Assembly (NCBI GenBank): GCA_963843755.1
Contig: CAWJLS010000005.1
Span: 310,001-374,000 of the forward strand
Direction of reading: 5' to 3'
Length of the DNA: 64,000 nt
Origin: CAWJLS01 sp963843755
GTDB taxonomy: Bacteria; Acidobacteriota; Thermoanaerobaculia; Multivoradales; DATKCC01
The notes under the pieces were generated by a model. That model ran no database searches. It was not told where the DNA came from and saw only the letters and a program-made list of their open reading frames with translations. A program made the position numbers and the translations under genes. Below are positions 1 through 7,712 of this stretch, piece after piece (within the stretch, counting starts at the first letter, position 1; each line of letters starts with the position of its first letter).

Positions 1-1
1 G

Positions 2-328
2 GTGGGGTATTTCGCGTACCACACCCGGGCGCAGGTTGTTTGTACCGGTGGCGATGCCTGCGTGATCTCCGGCTCGGCCGGTGCCATGAGACAGTACCTC
101 CAAGAGCTCGGCCCTGAGAGGGCGTCGAAGGCGACGATCCGCAAGACGCGATTCGGAGAGATCCTGCAAGGGCTGGAGGTCGGCGCCGCCTACGCGTTCG
201 ATCGAGAATCCTACGGCCGCTTCTATCCACTCGCCTTGAGAGCTGGCCTTCCGGTCGAAGCGGCGGATTTCGACGATCCCAACCGTCGGCGCGGCCGATT
301 CTTCACGGTACGGTTCATCGCCCTGTAA
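2..328 (+). CDS. Hypothetical protein, possibly 5'-truncated by window edge
   Basis: This is a 108-residue reading frame opening with GTG at the second base of the window, so the true start may lie upstream. I recognise no domain. The protein is mixed alpha/beta in character, with basic and acidic stretches and a C-terminal Arg-rich segment (FDDPNRRRGRFFTVRF). That ending could fit a small nucleic-acid-binding or mobile-element accessory protein, but nothing proves it. The gene lies upstream of an IS91-type transposase, with about 500 bp of apparently gene-free sequence between. Its codon use is like the high-GC background. Confidence 0.45.
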   Translation: MGYFAYHTRAQVVCTGGDACVISGSAGAMRQYLQELGPERASKATIRKTRFGEILQGLEVGAAYAFDRESYGRFYPLALRAGLPVEAADFDDPNRRRGRFFTVRFIAL

Positions 329-836
329 GCTCCCATCCGGATGAGGTCCGTCACCGAACAGGTGGAATCCGCGCAGCCGCGCCACCAGTGGCCGCAAGCC
401 ACGCGGCCTGGGCGTCGGGCGGTGAGGTCTTCCCGTGGCCGCGTGTCCGGCGGCGAGGGCGGCGCCGGTGACCTCCAAGTCAGATCGCTGCCCTCGGGTC
501 TGACTACAGCCCTGGCCCTTCCTCCTAGACGAAAGCCCGGATCACCCGATGACGACCGCCTCTATCCCGCCTAGGCGGATTCCACCAGACAATGCTAGAC
601 TTCTGAAGTCGATCACTCAGAGAGAGTTCGGTGCGATATATGCCGCCCTATTCACGCCACTATCCGAACGAGCCACAGTCGCCCATCAGATCCGGGCTTT
701 CGCTCACTCAGTAGTTGAACAGACCGCTGACGCGGATAGGCGACCTCCGATACGTCTGTAACATCCCCTTCTGAAAACGTTTCCCTTCTGATCTTCCAGG
801 CCGCACGGGCCAGCTCCTCAGAGCGGTCGCTGCTAG
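329..836. other. Gene-free stretch upstream of IS91-type transposase
   Basis: I see no convincing gene here; the two short frames are compositionally poor. The right part (about 590-780) is less GC-rich than the left. It probably contains one end of the IS91-like element, but IS91 elements lack terminal inverted repeats and I cannot place the boundary. Confidence 0.4.
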
Positions 837-2048
837 GTGAGCGGTCTCGTTTCCGTCCTCCTCAGTGTGAGGTGGACGATCCAACGGATCCTGGAGCAGA
901 GCCTTTCTCGGCTGCTGGCGAAGCGCAAGCTCCCGAGCTACGTGCACCGGGCGCTGCTGGCGATGGTGCAGTGCCGGACGGCGGCGCTCGGCAGCCACGT
1001 GCGGAAGTGCCCGAAGGGCCACTACGAGGGGACCTGGTACAACTCCTGCCGTCACCGCTCGTGCCCGCAGTGCTCGATGGGCAAGCTCGAGAAGTGGCTG
1101 GCGGCCAAGCGGGAGATGCTCCTGCCGGGCGATCATTACCACCTGATCTTCACCGTGCCCCGGCAGTTCCGATTGCTCTGGCAGTGGAACCCACGGACGT
1201 TCGGCGATCTGCTGTTCACGGTGTCGGCGTCGACGTTGCGCTCGCTGCTGGGTCAAGAGCGCCGGCTCGGGGATGCGAAGCCGGGCTGGATCGCCGCCCT
1301 CCACACCTGGGGCCGCACGCTCATTGCCCATCCTCACCTTCACGTCCTGATCACCGGCGGTGGGCTTCTCCCGGATGGGACCTGGCGTCCGGTGCGCAAC
1401 GGCTACTTTCTCCCGTTCCGCCAGGTTCGCCACGTCTTCCGCCAGCGCTTCTGCGATGCCCTGGAGGCGAAGCTGCGCGCCGGCGAGCTGGATCTCCCCG
1501 AGGATCTGTCGCTGGAGAAGGCCCTGCGGATCGTGGCCAAGGCGCGGCGGCGCAAGTGGAACGTGCGGGTCGAAGCACCCTACCGCCATGGCGACGGCGT
1601 CGCGACCTACCTGGCCCGCTACCTCAAGGGCGGCCCGATCAAGAACCATCGCCTGGTCTCCTTCGACGGGGAGAGCGTACGCTTCCGCTACGGCGACTTC
1701 CGCGAGGCCGACGCCTCGGGCAAGCCGAAGTGGAAGGTGCTGGAGCTGTCGGTCGAGGAGTTTCTCCGTCGGCTGATCCTGCACATCCCGCTGCCCGGGA
1801 TGAAGATGGTGCGCTCCTACGGCCTCTACGCCCACACCTGCCGCGACCAGCTCGAGCAGGCCCGCGGGCAGATCGAGCCCTCCGAGGAGTGGCTCGCCGC
1901 TCGCGAGCGGTTCGAGCGCGCGGCGGAGAAGCGTCGTGCCGACCAGCCCCGCTGCCCGATCTGCGGACTGGCGCTGGTCGTGGTCACCGACGGTGACGAG
2001 CGTTCCGGCGTGCCTCCGCCGGCCGCCGTGGAGGTCCAGGCCGCATGA
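837..2048 (+). CDS. IS91-family (Y1/HUH) transposase
   Basis: This 403-residue protein is a single-strand rolling-circle-type transposase. An N-terminal zinc-binding domain is visible, with C58, C71, C76 and C79 in the pattern CRHRSCPQC. The HUH metal motif is HPHLHVLITGG (H167 and H169). The catalytic tyrosine lies in YLARYLKG (Y258 or Y262). A final CPICG half-ribbon sits near the C terminus. The length is usual for the IS91/IS801/ISCR group and there are no internal stops, so the gene looks intact. The GTG start at 837 has no strong ribosome binding site. Members of this group are often found next to integrons, which fits the cassette array downstream. The product would nick and transfer one strand of the element. 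Confidence 0.9.
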   Translation: MSGLVSVLLSVRWTIQRILEQSLSRLLAKRKLPSYVHRALLAMVQCRTAALGSHVRKCPKGHYEGTWYNSCRHRSCPQCSMGKLEKWLAAKREMLLPGDHYHLIFTVPRQFRLLWQWNPRTFGDLLFTVSASTLRSLLGQERRLGDAKPGWIAALHTWGRTLIAHPHLHVLITGGGLLPDGTWRPVRNGYFLPFRQVRHVFRQRFCDALEAKLRAGELDLPEDLSLEKALRIVAKARRRKWNVRVEAPYRHGDGVATYLARYLKGGPIKNHRLVSFDGESVRFRYGDFREADASGKPKWKVLELSVEEFLRRLILHIPLPGMKMVRSYGLYAHTCRDQLEQARGQIEPSEEWLAARERFERAAEKRRADQPRCPICGLALVVVTDGDERSGVPPPAAVEVQAA

Positions 2049-2270
2049 GAGATCTCGACTCGTCCGCGGCTGAGGCTGGCCGTGGGAGAGCTGCGTCCGG
2101 TCGCCCCGGAGAGGGCCTCGTCTTCGCCTCATCCACCCAGGAACCGGCGGACACGCGGCTCACAACGCCCCACGATCGCCTCCCCGCACACCCCCTCGCT
2201 CCACCTCAGCCCCTCGCGAGCTTCCACGACTTGATACAATCCCCTCAGCTGAAACAGCAACGCCGCTAGC
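837..2270 (+). mobile_element. IS91-like insertion element (ends not defined)
   Basis: The element is defined by its transposase at 837-2048. IS91-type elements carry ori and ter ends without inverted repeats and make no target duplication, so the borders cannot be read from one copy. I give the gene plus a little downstream sequence as the minimum extent. Confidence 0.5.
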
Positions 2271-2902
2271 GAACCCGGCCGTTCAACCACGTCGTTCCGG
2301 CGGGCATCGAGACCAGCCAGGCTTCGGCCGGCGGTGACGAGGCGAGGTTCAGCGCCGTCGGCGGACTCGTCAGCCTCGCCCGACGCCGCCGAACTCCTGA
2401 ACGTTGAACGTTAGCAACCAGCGCGGCTCCCTGGGTTCTTTGCTTCCTTCAGCATGGTGCTTCCTCAACGTGGCGCGACCGTCTCCTGCCAGTTCGGATG
2501 GCTGGCGGAGAAGCGGGCCGGGATCGAGGTTGGCAGTTTCGAGGGACTCTGCGCTAGGCAAATGATGCCCACAGGCAATGGTGACCCACCCGGCAGCGGA
2601 GAAGTGGCGCTTTGCTGTCGCCGCCGGGGCGTTCTCGATGTCCGAGTAGTCAATGGACCCTGCGGTGGGTCATTCGTATTGCGTTGTGAGAGTCGAGGTA
2701 GCTCGAGGCTGCTGGGCCAGGCTGGACAGTTCGGCCTCAAGGGGCCGGCCACCCAACGTCGAAGCGTGTCCGGTCCGGATCGGTCGGGGCGCGGAGATCG
2801 ACGGCCGCGCTGGTTGTGGGAAGGTGGTAAGCTTCGGCCAGAACGAAGACGAGTTTGCGGACCAGCGTGCGGGTCGAGGCACGTTGCTGTGCCAGAAAAG
2901 GT
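2271..2902. other. Gene-poor stretch before the first attC site
   Basis: No frame here has a convincing protein on either strand; the available frames are Arg/Gly/Ser-rich and lack recognisable motifs. A GAACGTT direct repeat occurs near 2400-2414. The position just before the first attC means this is either a degenerate non-coding cassette or the end of the mobile region. I find no integrase gene or clear attI. Confidence 0.4.
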
Positions 2903-2961
2903 TGCTAACCCCTCGCTGGTGCGGGCGGCTAGCGCCGCCGCACAGCTCCAACTCGTTAGAG
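2903..2961 (+). other. attC site 1 (59 bp)
   Basis: The outer cores are TGCTAAC (2903-2909) and GTTAGAG (2955-2961). Between them is a strong imperfect palindrome, GGTGCGGGCGGC then GCGCCGCCGCAC. The length is exactly that of the classical 59-base element. Nearly the same sequence recurs at 6790-6848. Confidence 0.85.
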
Positions 2962-2978
2962 GAAAGTAGCTCATAGCC

Positions 2979-3503
2979 ATGGCGAACTCCGAGAACCTTC
3001 GCAATGCTGTTTGGCAGTCTTTGCTCACCGCCGACTTGAATTGCCGGTACTGGGCGAGACTCGCAGCACGTGCCTCACGGCGAGACAAGCTTGCCAGGAT
3101 CTTCCTGGGAGTCACCGCCTCCTCAACTGTCGCCAGTTGGGGAATCTGGGGAGAGGTCGACTTTCTATGGAAGATTCTTTCCGGAGCGTCGGCGGTTCTT
3201 GCAGTGGCCCTGCCGATCGTTAACTGGTCGGACTCAGCGCGCACGAGGACGGACTTCGCCGCCAAGTGGCAGAGCATGTTGTCGAGCTACGAGCTTGCGT
3301 GGATTGATGTTGCGGACGGCGTTAAGTCGCCAGAAGAGGTCCGAGCCGAATTGAGTCGATTCAAGGCACTTGAAGATAAGATCCACGCAAGCGACACCCC
3401 GATAGAGCCAGACGATAAGCTGGCGCGTCAACTACAGGCGGCCGTGCTGCGTAGCCGCGGCCTGGCGCCCGCATCAACTGCCGCGAGGAGGCAAGATGTG
3501 TGA
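2979..3503 (+). CDS. SLATT-like two-TM cassette protein
   Basis: This is a 174-residue membrane protein. Two hydrophobic helices lie close together (about residues 38-56 and 63-83). A short amphipathic N terminus precedes them, and a helical cytoplasmic tail of about 90 residues follows. This layout is that of SLATT-type effectors (SMODS/SLOG-associating two-TM proteins), predicted pore-formers in conflict systems; that match is by architecture only. The gene begins 17 bp after attC 1, with GAGGAAAG upstream of the ATG, as expected for the first gene of an integron cassette. Its stop overlaps the start of a proline-rich micro-protein, so the two are probably co-translated. The cassette's own attC was split by an insertion sequence. 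Confidence 0.65.
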   Translation: MANSENLRNAVWQSLLTADLNCRYWARLAARASRRDKLARIFLGVTASSTVASWGIWGEVDFLWKILSGASAVLAVALPIVNWSDSARTRTDFAAKWQSMLSSYELAWIDVADGVKSPEEVRAELSRFKALEDKIHASDTPIEPDDKLARQLQAAVLRSRGLAPASTAARRQDV

Positions 3504-3639
3504 ACCACTGCAGCCGGAACCCCAAGTCCCGGTTCGTGAACCGGATATCCGCAAGGTAGATCCCCCCGACCCTTGGCCGGACCCACCGCCCGTCAACCCC
3601 CAACCGCCTGAGCCACCTCCGGAGCCACCTCCGCGGTGA
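3496..3639 (+). CDS. Proline-rich 47-residue micro-protein
   Basis: An ATG at 3496 follows a near-ideal AGGAGG (3486-3491) and opens 47 codons ending at TGA 3637-3639. The start overlaps the stop of the two-TM gene by eight bases, typical of translational coupling. About a third of the residues are proline; the end reads NPQPPEPPPEPPPR. There is no hydrophobic segment, so it is probably a disordered cytosolic partner. It lies 14 bp before the next attC core, so it belongs to the same cassette. No family is recognised; a role as ligand, regulator or antitoxin-like partner of the membrane protein is inference. Confidence 0.6.
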   Translation: MCEPLQPEPQVPVREPDIRKVDPPDPWPDPPPVNPQPPEPPPEPPPR

Positions 3640-3661
3640 ATCGTATCTTTCACCTCTAACC

Positions 3662-4376
3662 CCTATGAGGCCCCCGGTTGTCAAACGCAAGAAGCTCCCT
3701 GATCCACCGGGAGGGGGGAGCTGAATCCAGCGCGCTCGGGGGAAGCAGTGGTTGACCCCGACTTTGGTTTCGGTCGGTGCATCGTGGACTGCCTGCACCA
3801 AACACCTATTCAGGCTCAGCTCGTCGCGTGGCGACGGGTGCGAGGGACTTCGCTCTCCTCGCGTCCTAGAAACGCTTCTGTTCCCTCATGCCGTCCCACT
3901 CAAGAGATCGACTCCGCTGGATCGGTGGAGCTTGGTCGATCGAGCGGTTCAGTTAGTCGCTGGGCTCGGGGGAGGGGCAGGGCAGTGACTGCTTCGTTCG
4001 AGCGTCTGGCAGATGTGGTGGGAGCGGAGGCGAGTGTCCAATCCCTCGCGGCGGGCTGCCGGACGCGTGGCCATGGACCCTGCTGCCTCGGCTGGAGGCA
4101 AGGATTGCTCGGTTCCGGGTCCTCGGTCGGGCTCGGTCCTCGGCGGCTCCAGTTAGACGACTGGCTCACCCGCCTCCCTCCCTCAGGCCGTGACGAAGCG
4201 GTTCAGATCGAACGGCTCCTTTCGTTTGAGCATGAAGTAGGCGGCTCGGCCGAGCTTTGCGGCGAGCACGCCCATGGCCTTGCCTCGTCCGTGCTTCTTG
4301 TTCAGTCGATCGAAGAGCTTCTTTCCCTTCGGGTTGGCCCGGAGGAAGAGAGCCGCCGCCTCGGAGAAGGCCCACT
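3662..4376 (-). mobile_element. Partial IS1111/IS110 copy, 715-bp direct repeat of the full copy
   Basis: This segment matches 4377-5091 with a constant offset of 715 bp and no differences that I could see. It contains the element's 3' noncoding region and the last 65 or so codons of the transposase, then stops abruptly inside the gene and runs straight into the outer end of the full copy. The identity implies a very recent event, either tandem insertion followed by deletion, or a duplication. Confidence 0.85.
4183..4376 (-). pseudogene. IS110-family transposase, C-terminal fragment
   Basis: Only the last part of the transposase remains (ending MLKRKEPFDLNRFVTA), identical to the C terminus of the intact gene downstream. 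The 5' part is absent because the copy ends at 4376 against the neighbouring element. No start codon belongs to it. Confidence 0.8.
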
Positions 4377-4897
4377 CCTATGAGGCCCCCGGTTGTCAAA
4401 CGCAAGAAGCTCCCTGATCCACCGGGAGGGGGGAGCTGAATCCAGCGCGCTCGGGGGAAGCAGTGGTTGACCCCGACTTTGGTTTCGGTCGGTGCATCGT
4501 GGACTGCCTGCACCAAACACCTATTCAGGCTCAGCTCGTCGCGTGGCGACGGGTGCGAGGGACTTCGCTCTCCTCGCGTCCTAGAAACGCTTCTGTTCCC
4601 TCATGCCGTCCCACTCAAGAGATCGACTCCGCTGGATCGGTGGAGCTTGGTCGATCGAGCGGTTCAGTTAGTCGCTGGGCTCGGGGGAGGGGCAGGGCAG
4701 TGACTGCTTCGTTCGAGCGTCTGGCAGATGTGGTGGGAGCGGAGGCGAGTGTCCAATCCCTCGCGGCGGGCTGCCGGACGCGTGGCCATGGACCCTGCTG
4801 CCTCGGCTGGAGGCAAGGATTGCTCGGTTCCGGGTCCTCGGTCGGGCTCGGTCCTCGGCGGCTCCAGTTAGACGACTGGCTCACCCGCCTCCCTCCC
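4377..4897 (-). ncRNA. Candidate guide RNA region (bridge/seekRNA) of the IS1111-like element
   Basis: About 520 bp between the transposase stop and the element end encode no protein on the sense strand. IS110-superfamily elements express an RNA from their noncoding end that pairs with target and donor DNA; in the IS1111 group it is downstream of the transposase, as here. The region contains TCCCTCGC (near 4757-4764), an eight-base near-match to the attC arm entered by the element, but such a short match in GC-rich DNA may be chance. The RNA boundaries and loops cannot be set by eye. Confidence 0.4.
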
Positions 4898-5944
4898 TCA
4901 GGCCGTGACGAAGCGGTTCAGATCGAACGGCTCCTTTCGTTTGAGCATGAAGTAGGCGGCTCGGCCGAGCTTTGCGGCGAGCACGCCCATGGCCTTGCCT
5001 CGTCCGTGCTTCTTGTTCAGTCGATCGAAGAGCTTCTTTCCCTTCGGGTTGGCCCGGAGGAAGAGAGCCGCCGCCTCGGAGAAGGCCCACTTGAGGTGGA
5101 CGCTTCCCATCTTGCCTCCGGCCGGCTTGCCCCTCTTGCCGGCGGAGCTGTGGCTTCCCTTGACCAGCCGGGCGTAGGAGAGGAAGTTGCCGACGCCGGC
5201 GAAGCGCTCGATGGTGTGGATCTCGTAGACGATGGTCAGGGCGAGGATCTGCCCGATCCCCGGAATGGTGCGCAGCAGATAGAAGCTCGATGCGTCGTGT
5301 CCTCTGACCTCCTGGCCGAGGAAGAGCTCGAGCTCGCGGATCGTCTGGTCGTAGGAGTCGAGCAGGGCCAGGTCGGCGGCGATCGACATTTGAACGGGCT
5401 CGTGCTCGCCGAAGTGCTCGAGCAGGCCACCCCGGTTCTTGGGCGCGTCGATGCGCTGGTCGAAGGGGGCGAGGTTGTACTGGGTGTTGGTGTTCTGGAT
5501 GTGGGCGAGCAGCTCGGCGCGCTTGTGGACGAAGTGGAGCCGACGGCGCAGCAGGTCGCGTGTCGCCCGCATCCGCCGAGGATAGACATAGGCGAGGGGG
5601 AAGGTCCCGCCGCGCAGCAGGGCGACGATCTTGTAGGAGTCGATCCGATCGTTCTTGGACTTGCCGCCATGGACCGCCTTCATGTAGTAGGCGTGGCCGA
5701 GGACGAACTCGATCTGCTCCGCGGCGCAGAGATCGGCCAGCCAATACCAGCAGAAGACGCATTCGACGCCGACGACGAGGTCCTCGCGGAAGGGCTCGAT
5801 CGCCTGGAGGAAGGCGTCGGCACGGCAGGGGAGGTTGCGGTGGAAGCGAACTTCCCCCGCCTGGTCGAGCACGCACACGTACATCGTGCGGGCGTGGAGA
5901 TCGACGCCGCAGTAGAAGGCGTGCTGGGTCGTGTAGAATCGCAT
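4898..5944 (-). CDS. IS110/IS1111-family DEDD transposase
   Basis: This 348-residue recombinase starts at ATG 5944-5942, preceded by AAAGGAGG at ideal spacing. A longer upstream frame lacks any signal and was not used. The N-terminal RuvC-like domain shows D15 (YCGVDLHART), E61 (VVGVECVFCW) and D99/D102 (SKNDRIDSYK), the DEDD tetrad of the family. The central part is helical. The C-terminal Transposase_20 domain carries the helix-hairpin-helix LLRTIPGIGQILALTIVYEI and a serine cluster (KGSHSSAGKR, S264-S267) that holds the catalytic serine. It would move the element through a circular form using an RNA guide. The gene appears intact and active in recent time, given the identical partial copy beside it. 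Confidence 0.92.
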   Translation of the reverse strand: MRFYTTQHAFYCGVDLHARTMYVCVLDQAGEVRFHRNLPCRADAFLQAIEPFREDLVVGVECVFCWYWLADLCAAEQIEFVLGHAYYMKAVHGGKSKNDRIDSYKIVALLRGGTFPLAYVYPRRMRATRDLLRRRLHFVHKRAELLAHIQNTNTQYNLAPFDQRIDAPKNRGGLLEHFGEHEPVQMSIAADLALLDSYDQTIRELELFLGQEVRGHDASSFYLLRTIPGIGQILALTIVYEIHTIERFAGVGNFLSYARLVKGSHSSAGKRGKPAGGKMGSVHLKWAFSEAAALFLRANPKGKKLFDRLNKKHGRGKAMGVLAAKLGRAAYFMLKRKEPFDLNRFVTA

Positions 5945-6104
5945 CGAGGCCTCCTTTGTGAGAAGGGTTTGAGAGATTCCCAGAGCGTACCGCGTGGGTT
6001 CGCTCGGAGGGGGCCTCGAATCAGTATCCCTCCCCTGCACCGGGCGGCTGACGCCGCCGGTGAGGGGAAGTAGCGTTCTGCGACTACGATAGTTGGGAGA
6101 AGGA

Positions 6105-6782
6105 ATGGCTAGTGCCGTGAAGGGTGATTCGCATGCCGAGAAGGTTGGGCACAAGACCAGCCCCGACTGGTGGGCTAGGCTCTTTGCACTTCTCAGCGCC
6201 GCAGTAGCAGTGAGCAGTCTGATTTATACAATACAAGCAAATAGAACAATTCTGCACCAGGATGTAAGGCCGAGTATCGAGTGCTTTTTGAGGGCAGAGG
6301 ATGGACAAAGCGAGAATCTTAATTTTGCGTTGAGGAACGCGAGTCCCATTCATATTGTTTCCGTGACCGTGGACTTTCATCCGATGATTTTCAGTACAGA
6401 TAGCATGCGTGTTGCTGCCTATGGCGGCGACTTTTCCCCCTACGGAATCGTACCAGGATTTCTTTGGCTAACGGCTCCAGATTTGGTTCCGAATGGTGTT
6501 CTGAAGAAGTCTCTCGAGTCTTATGTGCGCGCTTCGATTCCCGACTATGGGTTGGCAGCGGTGTTTGATGTCAGTTATTATCGACCTAGCGACATGAAGC
6601 GCTTCGCAGAGCGGTGCCTCTTCTTTGTCGATTCCAATGGGGTCCATTCTCAACGAGAATTCATCAATAGGCCGGGGTATTCGAAGCTACTTCAGGAAAT
6701 TCAAGGCGGCGTAGAGTTGAAAGCGAGGAGTCGAAAGGAGTCTATTAGTGACACCAAGAGCAACGAGGTTGAATCGCAATAG
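6105..6782 (+). CDS. Cassette-encoded single-TM protein of unknown function
   Basis: This is a 225-residue protein starting at ATG 6105 behind GGGAGAAGG; a TTG at 6093 in frame lies within that signal and is less likely. One strong hydrophobic helix (about residues 22-43) is followed by a long soluble domain, rich in beta-type sequence at first (VRPSIECFLRAEDGQSENLN) and with a charged tail. The topology suggests one membrane anchor with the larger part on one side. I recognise no family. The gene fills the space between attC 2 and attC 3, so it is a single-gene cassette. Its base composition is visibly more AT-rich than the flanking chromosome, which indicates acquisition from elsewhere. Confidence 0.65.
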   Translation: MASAVKGDSHAEKVGHKTSPDWWARLFALLSAAVAVSSLIYTIQANRTILHQDVRPSIECFLRAEDGQSENLNFALRNASPIHIVSVTVDFHPMIFSTDSMRVAAYGGDFSPYGIVPGFLWLTAPDLVPNGVLKKSLESYVRASIPDYGLAAVFDVSYYRPSDMKRFAERCLFFVDSNGVHSQREFINRPGYSKLLQEIQGGVELKARSRKESISDTKSNEVESQ

Positions 6783-6789
6783 GATGGGC

Positions 6790-6848
6790 GCAGAACCCGT
6801 CGCTGGTGCGGGCGGCTGGCGCCGCCGCACAGCTCCAATCCGTTACAC
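6790..6848 (+). other. attC site 3 (59 bp)
   Basis: The cores are GCAGAAC (6790-6796) and GTTACAC (6842-6848). The inner palindrome GGTGCGGGCGGC / GCGCCGCCGCAC is the same as in attC 1, and the length is again 59 bp. The site is uninterrupted. Confidence 0.85.
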
Positions 6849-6884
6849 GCTCGAAACATCGAAGCGAATGGATCGTCACGACAA

Positions 6885-7712
6885 ATGAGCCATTCTGAGG
6901 ACCTTTTTCGTACCGCCTATGAGGAGCACGCTCCGAGCGTCCGCCAGTTCTTTGCTCGACGTGGTTTCAGCAGAGAAGAGTCCTTGGACTTAACGCATGA
7001 TACGTTTCTCCGTTTATACAGTGCCTTAAACAAACAGCAAGTTGCACTTCCAAAGGCTGATTGGCTCCTTGAGATTGCTTCGAACGTGCTGAAGAATCGC
7101 ATTAGGTGGCAGCGCGCTGAGAAGCGGCGCGGAGAGGAGATCCCTCTAGACGCGCTGCCATACGATCCATCATACGGTCCTCAGACCACAGGCGATACCG
7201 AAGGGGACGCGGCATTCTCCGAGGTCATTTATAAGAGTTCCGTCCCCGCGACTCGACTGGAGAGTATAAGATCTGACCTTCTCGTCCTAGATGATGAGCT
7301 GATTAGGCACTTGCGGATGCATCCCGAACGGATGCGCGAGCTTAGCCCTCGAAAATTCGAAGAACTGATAGCGGCACTACTTGAAGACTTGGGCTACGAT
7401 GTTGAACTTACAGCACGAGGTGCCGATGGCGGAGTTGATATGTTTGCTACTCAAACTGGCCAGCTCGGCGAGACGCTTGTAATAGTGGATTGTAAGCGAT
7501 ACTCTCCGGAAAGTAAGGTAGGTGTTGGTATCGTGCGCGCATTGTACGGCCTAACTGAGCACTTCCGTGCCACCAAGGCGGTCCTCGCTACAACCTCCTT
7601 CTTTACCCGTCCGGCTCTCGCGTTCGAGGCTCAGGTGCCTTACCGTTTGGAATTGCAGGACTACAACGCCTTGGTGGAGTGGCTAGGTCGCTCGAAAGGG
7701 AACTGCGTCTAA
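6885..7712 (+). CDS. Sigma-70 region 2 domain fused to Mrr-type restriction nuclease
   Basis: This is a 275-residue, two-domain protein. Residues 5-85 look like region 2 of an ECF-type sigma factor: the 2.1-2.2 helix EESLDLTHDTFLRLYSAL matches the usual D-L-x-Q-E-T-F-L-R pattern, and WLLEIASNVLKNRIRWQRAE matches regions 2.3-2.4. Instead of region 4 there is a linker (86-150) and a PD-(D/E)xK nuclease of the Mrr family (152-266). That domain shows E159/E160, D185 (GADGGVDMF), D202-x-K204 (IVDCKRY) and the VGVGIVRALYG helix. Both halves look intact, in one frame without stops. The gene fills an integron cassette and is AT-richer than the chromosome. A nuclease guided to promoters or RNA polymerase by its sigma domain is an inference. 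Confidence 0.8.
   Translation: MSHSEDLFRTAYEEHAPSVRQFFARRGFSREESLDLTHDTFLRLYSALNKQQVALPKADWLLEIASNVLKNRIRWQRAEKRRGEEIPLDALPYDPSYGPQTTGDTEGDAAFSEVIYKSSVPATRLESIRSDLLVLDDELIRHLRMHPERMRELSPRKFEELIAALLEDLGYDVELTARGADGGVDMFATQTGQLGETLVIVDCKRYSPESKVGVGIVRALYGLTEHFRATKAVLATTSFFTRPALAFEAQVPYRLELQDYNALVEWLGRSKGNCV

Larger units (their letters stand above)
4377..6032 (-). mobile_element. Complete IS1111/IS110-family element inside attC
   Basis: The element is about 1.65 kb and has one intact transposase gene. Its outer end on the transposase start side is GAATCAGTATCCCTC (to about 6032), shared with the fragment ending near 8193. The other end begins CCTATGAGGCCCCCGG. The noncoding part (about 520 bp) lies 3' of the transposase, as in the IS1111 group, and not 5' as in the IS110 group. 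The IS1111-attC subgroup is known to insert specifically into integron attC sites, which matches this position. Confidence 0.85.
3654..6081 (+). other. attC site 2, split by IS110-family insertion
   Basis: The left core CTCTAAC is at 3654-3660, followed by CCCT. The right arm resumes at about 6033 with CCCTGCACCGGGCGGCTGACGCC and ends with GTTCTGC at 6075-6081. Joined, the halves give a site closely like attC 1. The insertion lies in the left arm just after AACCCCT. Confidence 0.75.

Noticed and set aside
708..2132. Long minus-strand frame over the IS91 transposase
   Set aside because: It is the antisense shadow of a gene with clear HUH and zinc motifs and has no motif of its own.
2045..2898. 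Frames at 2045-2269, 2454-2969 and 2670-2951 considered as cassette genes
   Set aside because: No ribosome binding site, no motif, unbalanced composition, and the longest one crosses attC 1.
3748..4383. Repeated plus-strand frames in the 715-bp duplication
   Set aside because: They lie in the noncoding part of the insertion sequence and partly antisense to the transposase; duplication alone does not show coding.
4463..6073. 536-codon plus-strand frame over the IS110 element
   Set aside because: It is antisense to the DEDD transposase, and the same frame recurs broken in the partial copy. Composition is that of a shadow frame.
6885..7712. Considered as a plain ECF sigma factor
   Set aside because: There is no region 4; the second half has the Mrr catalytic pattern instead.
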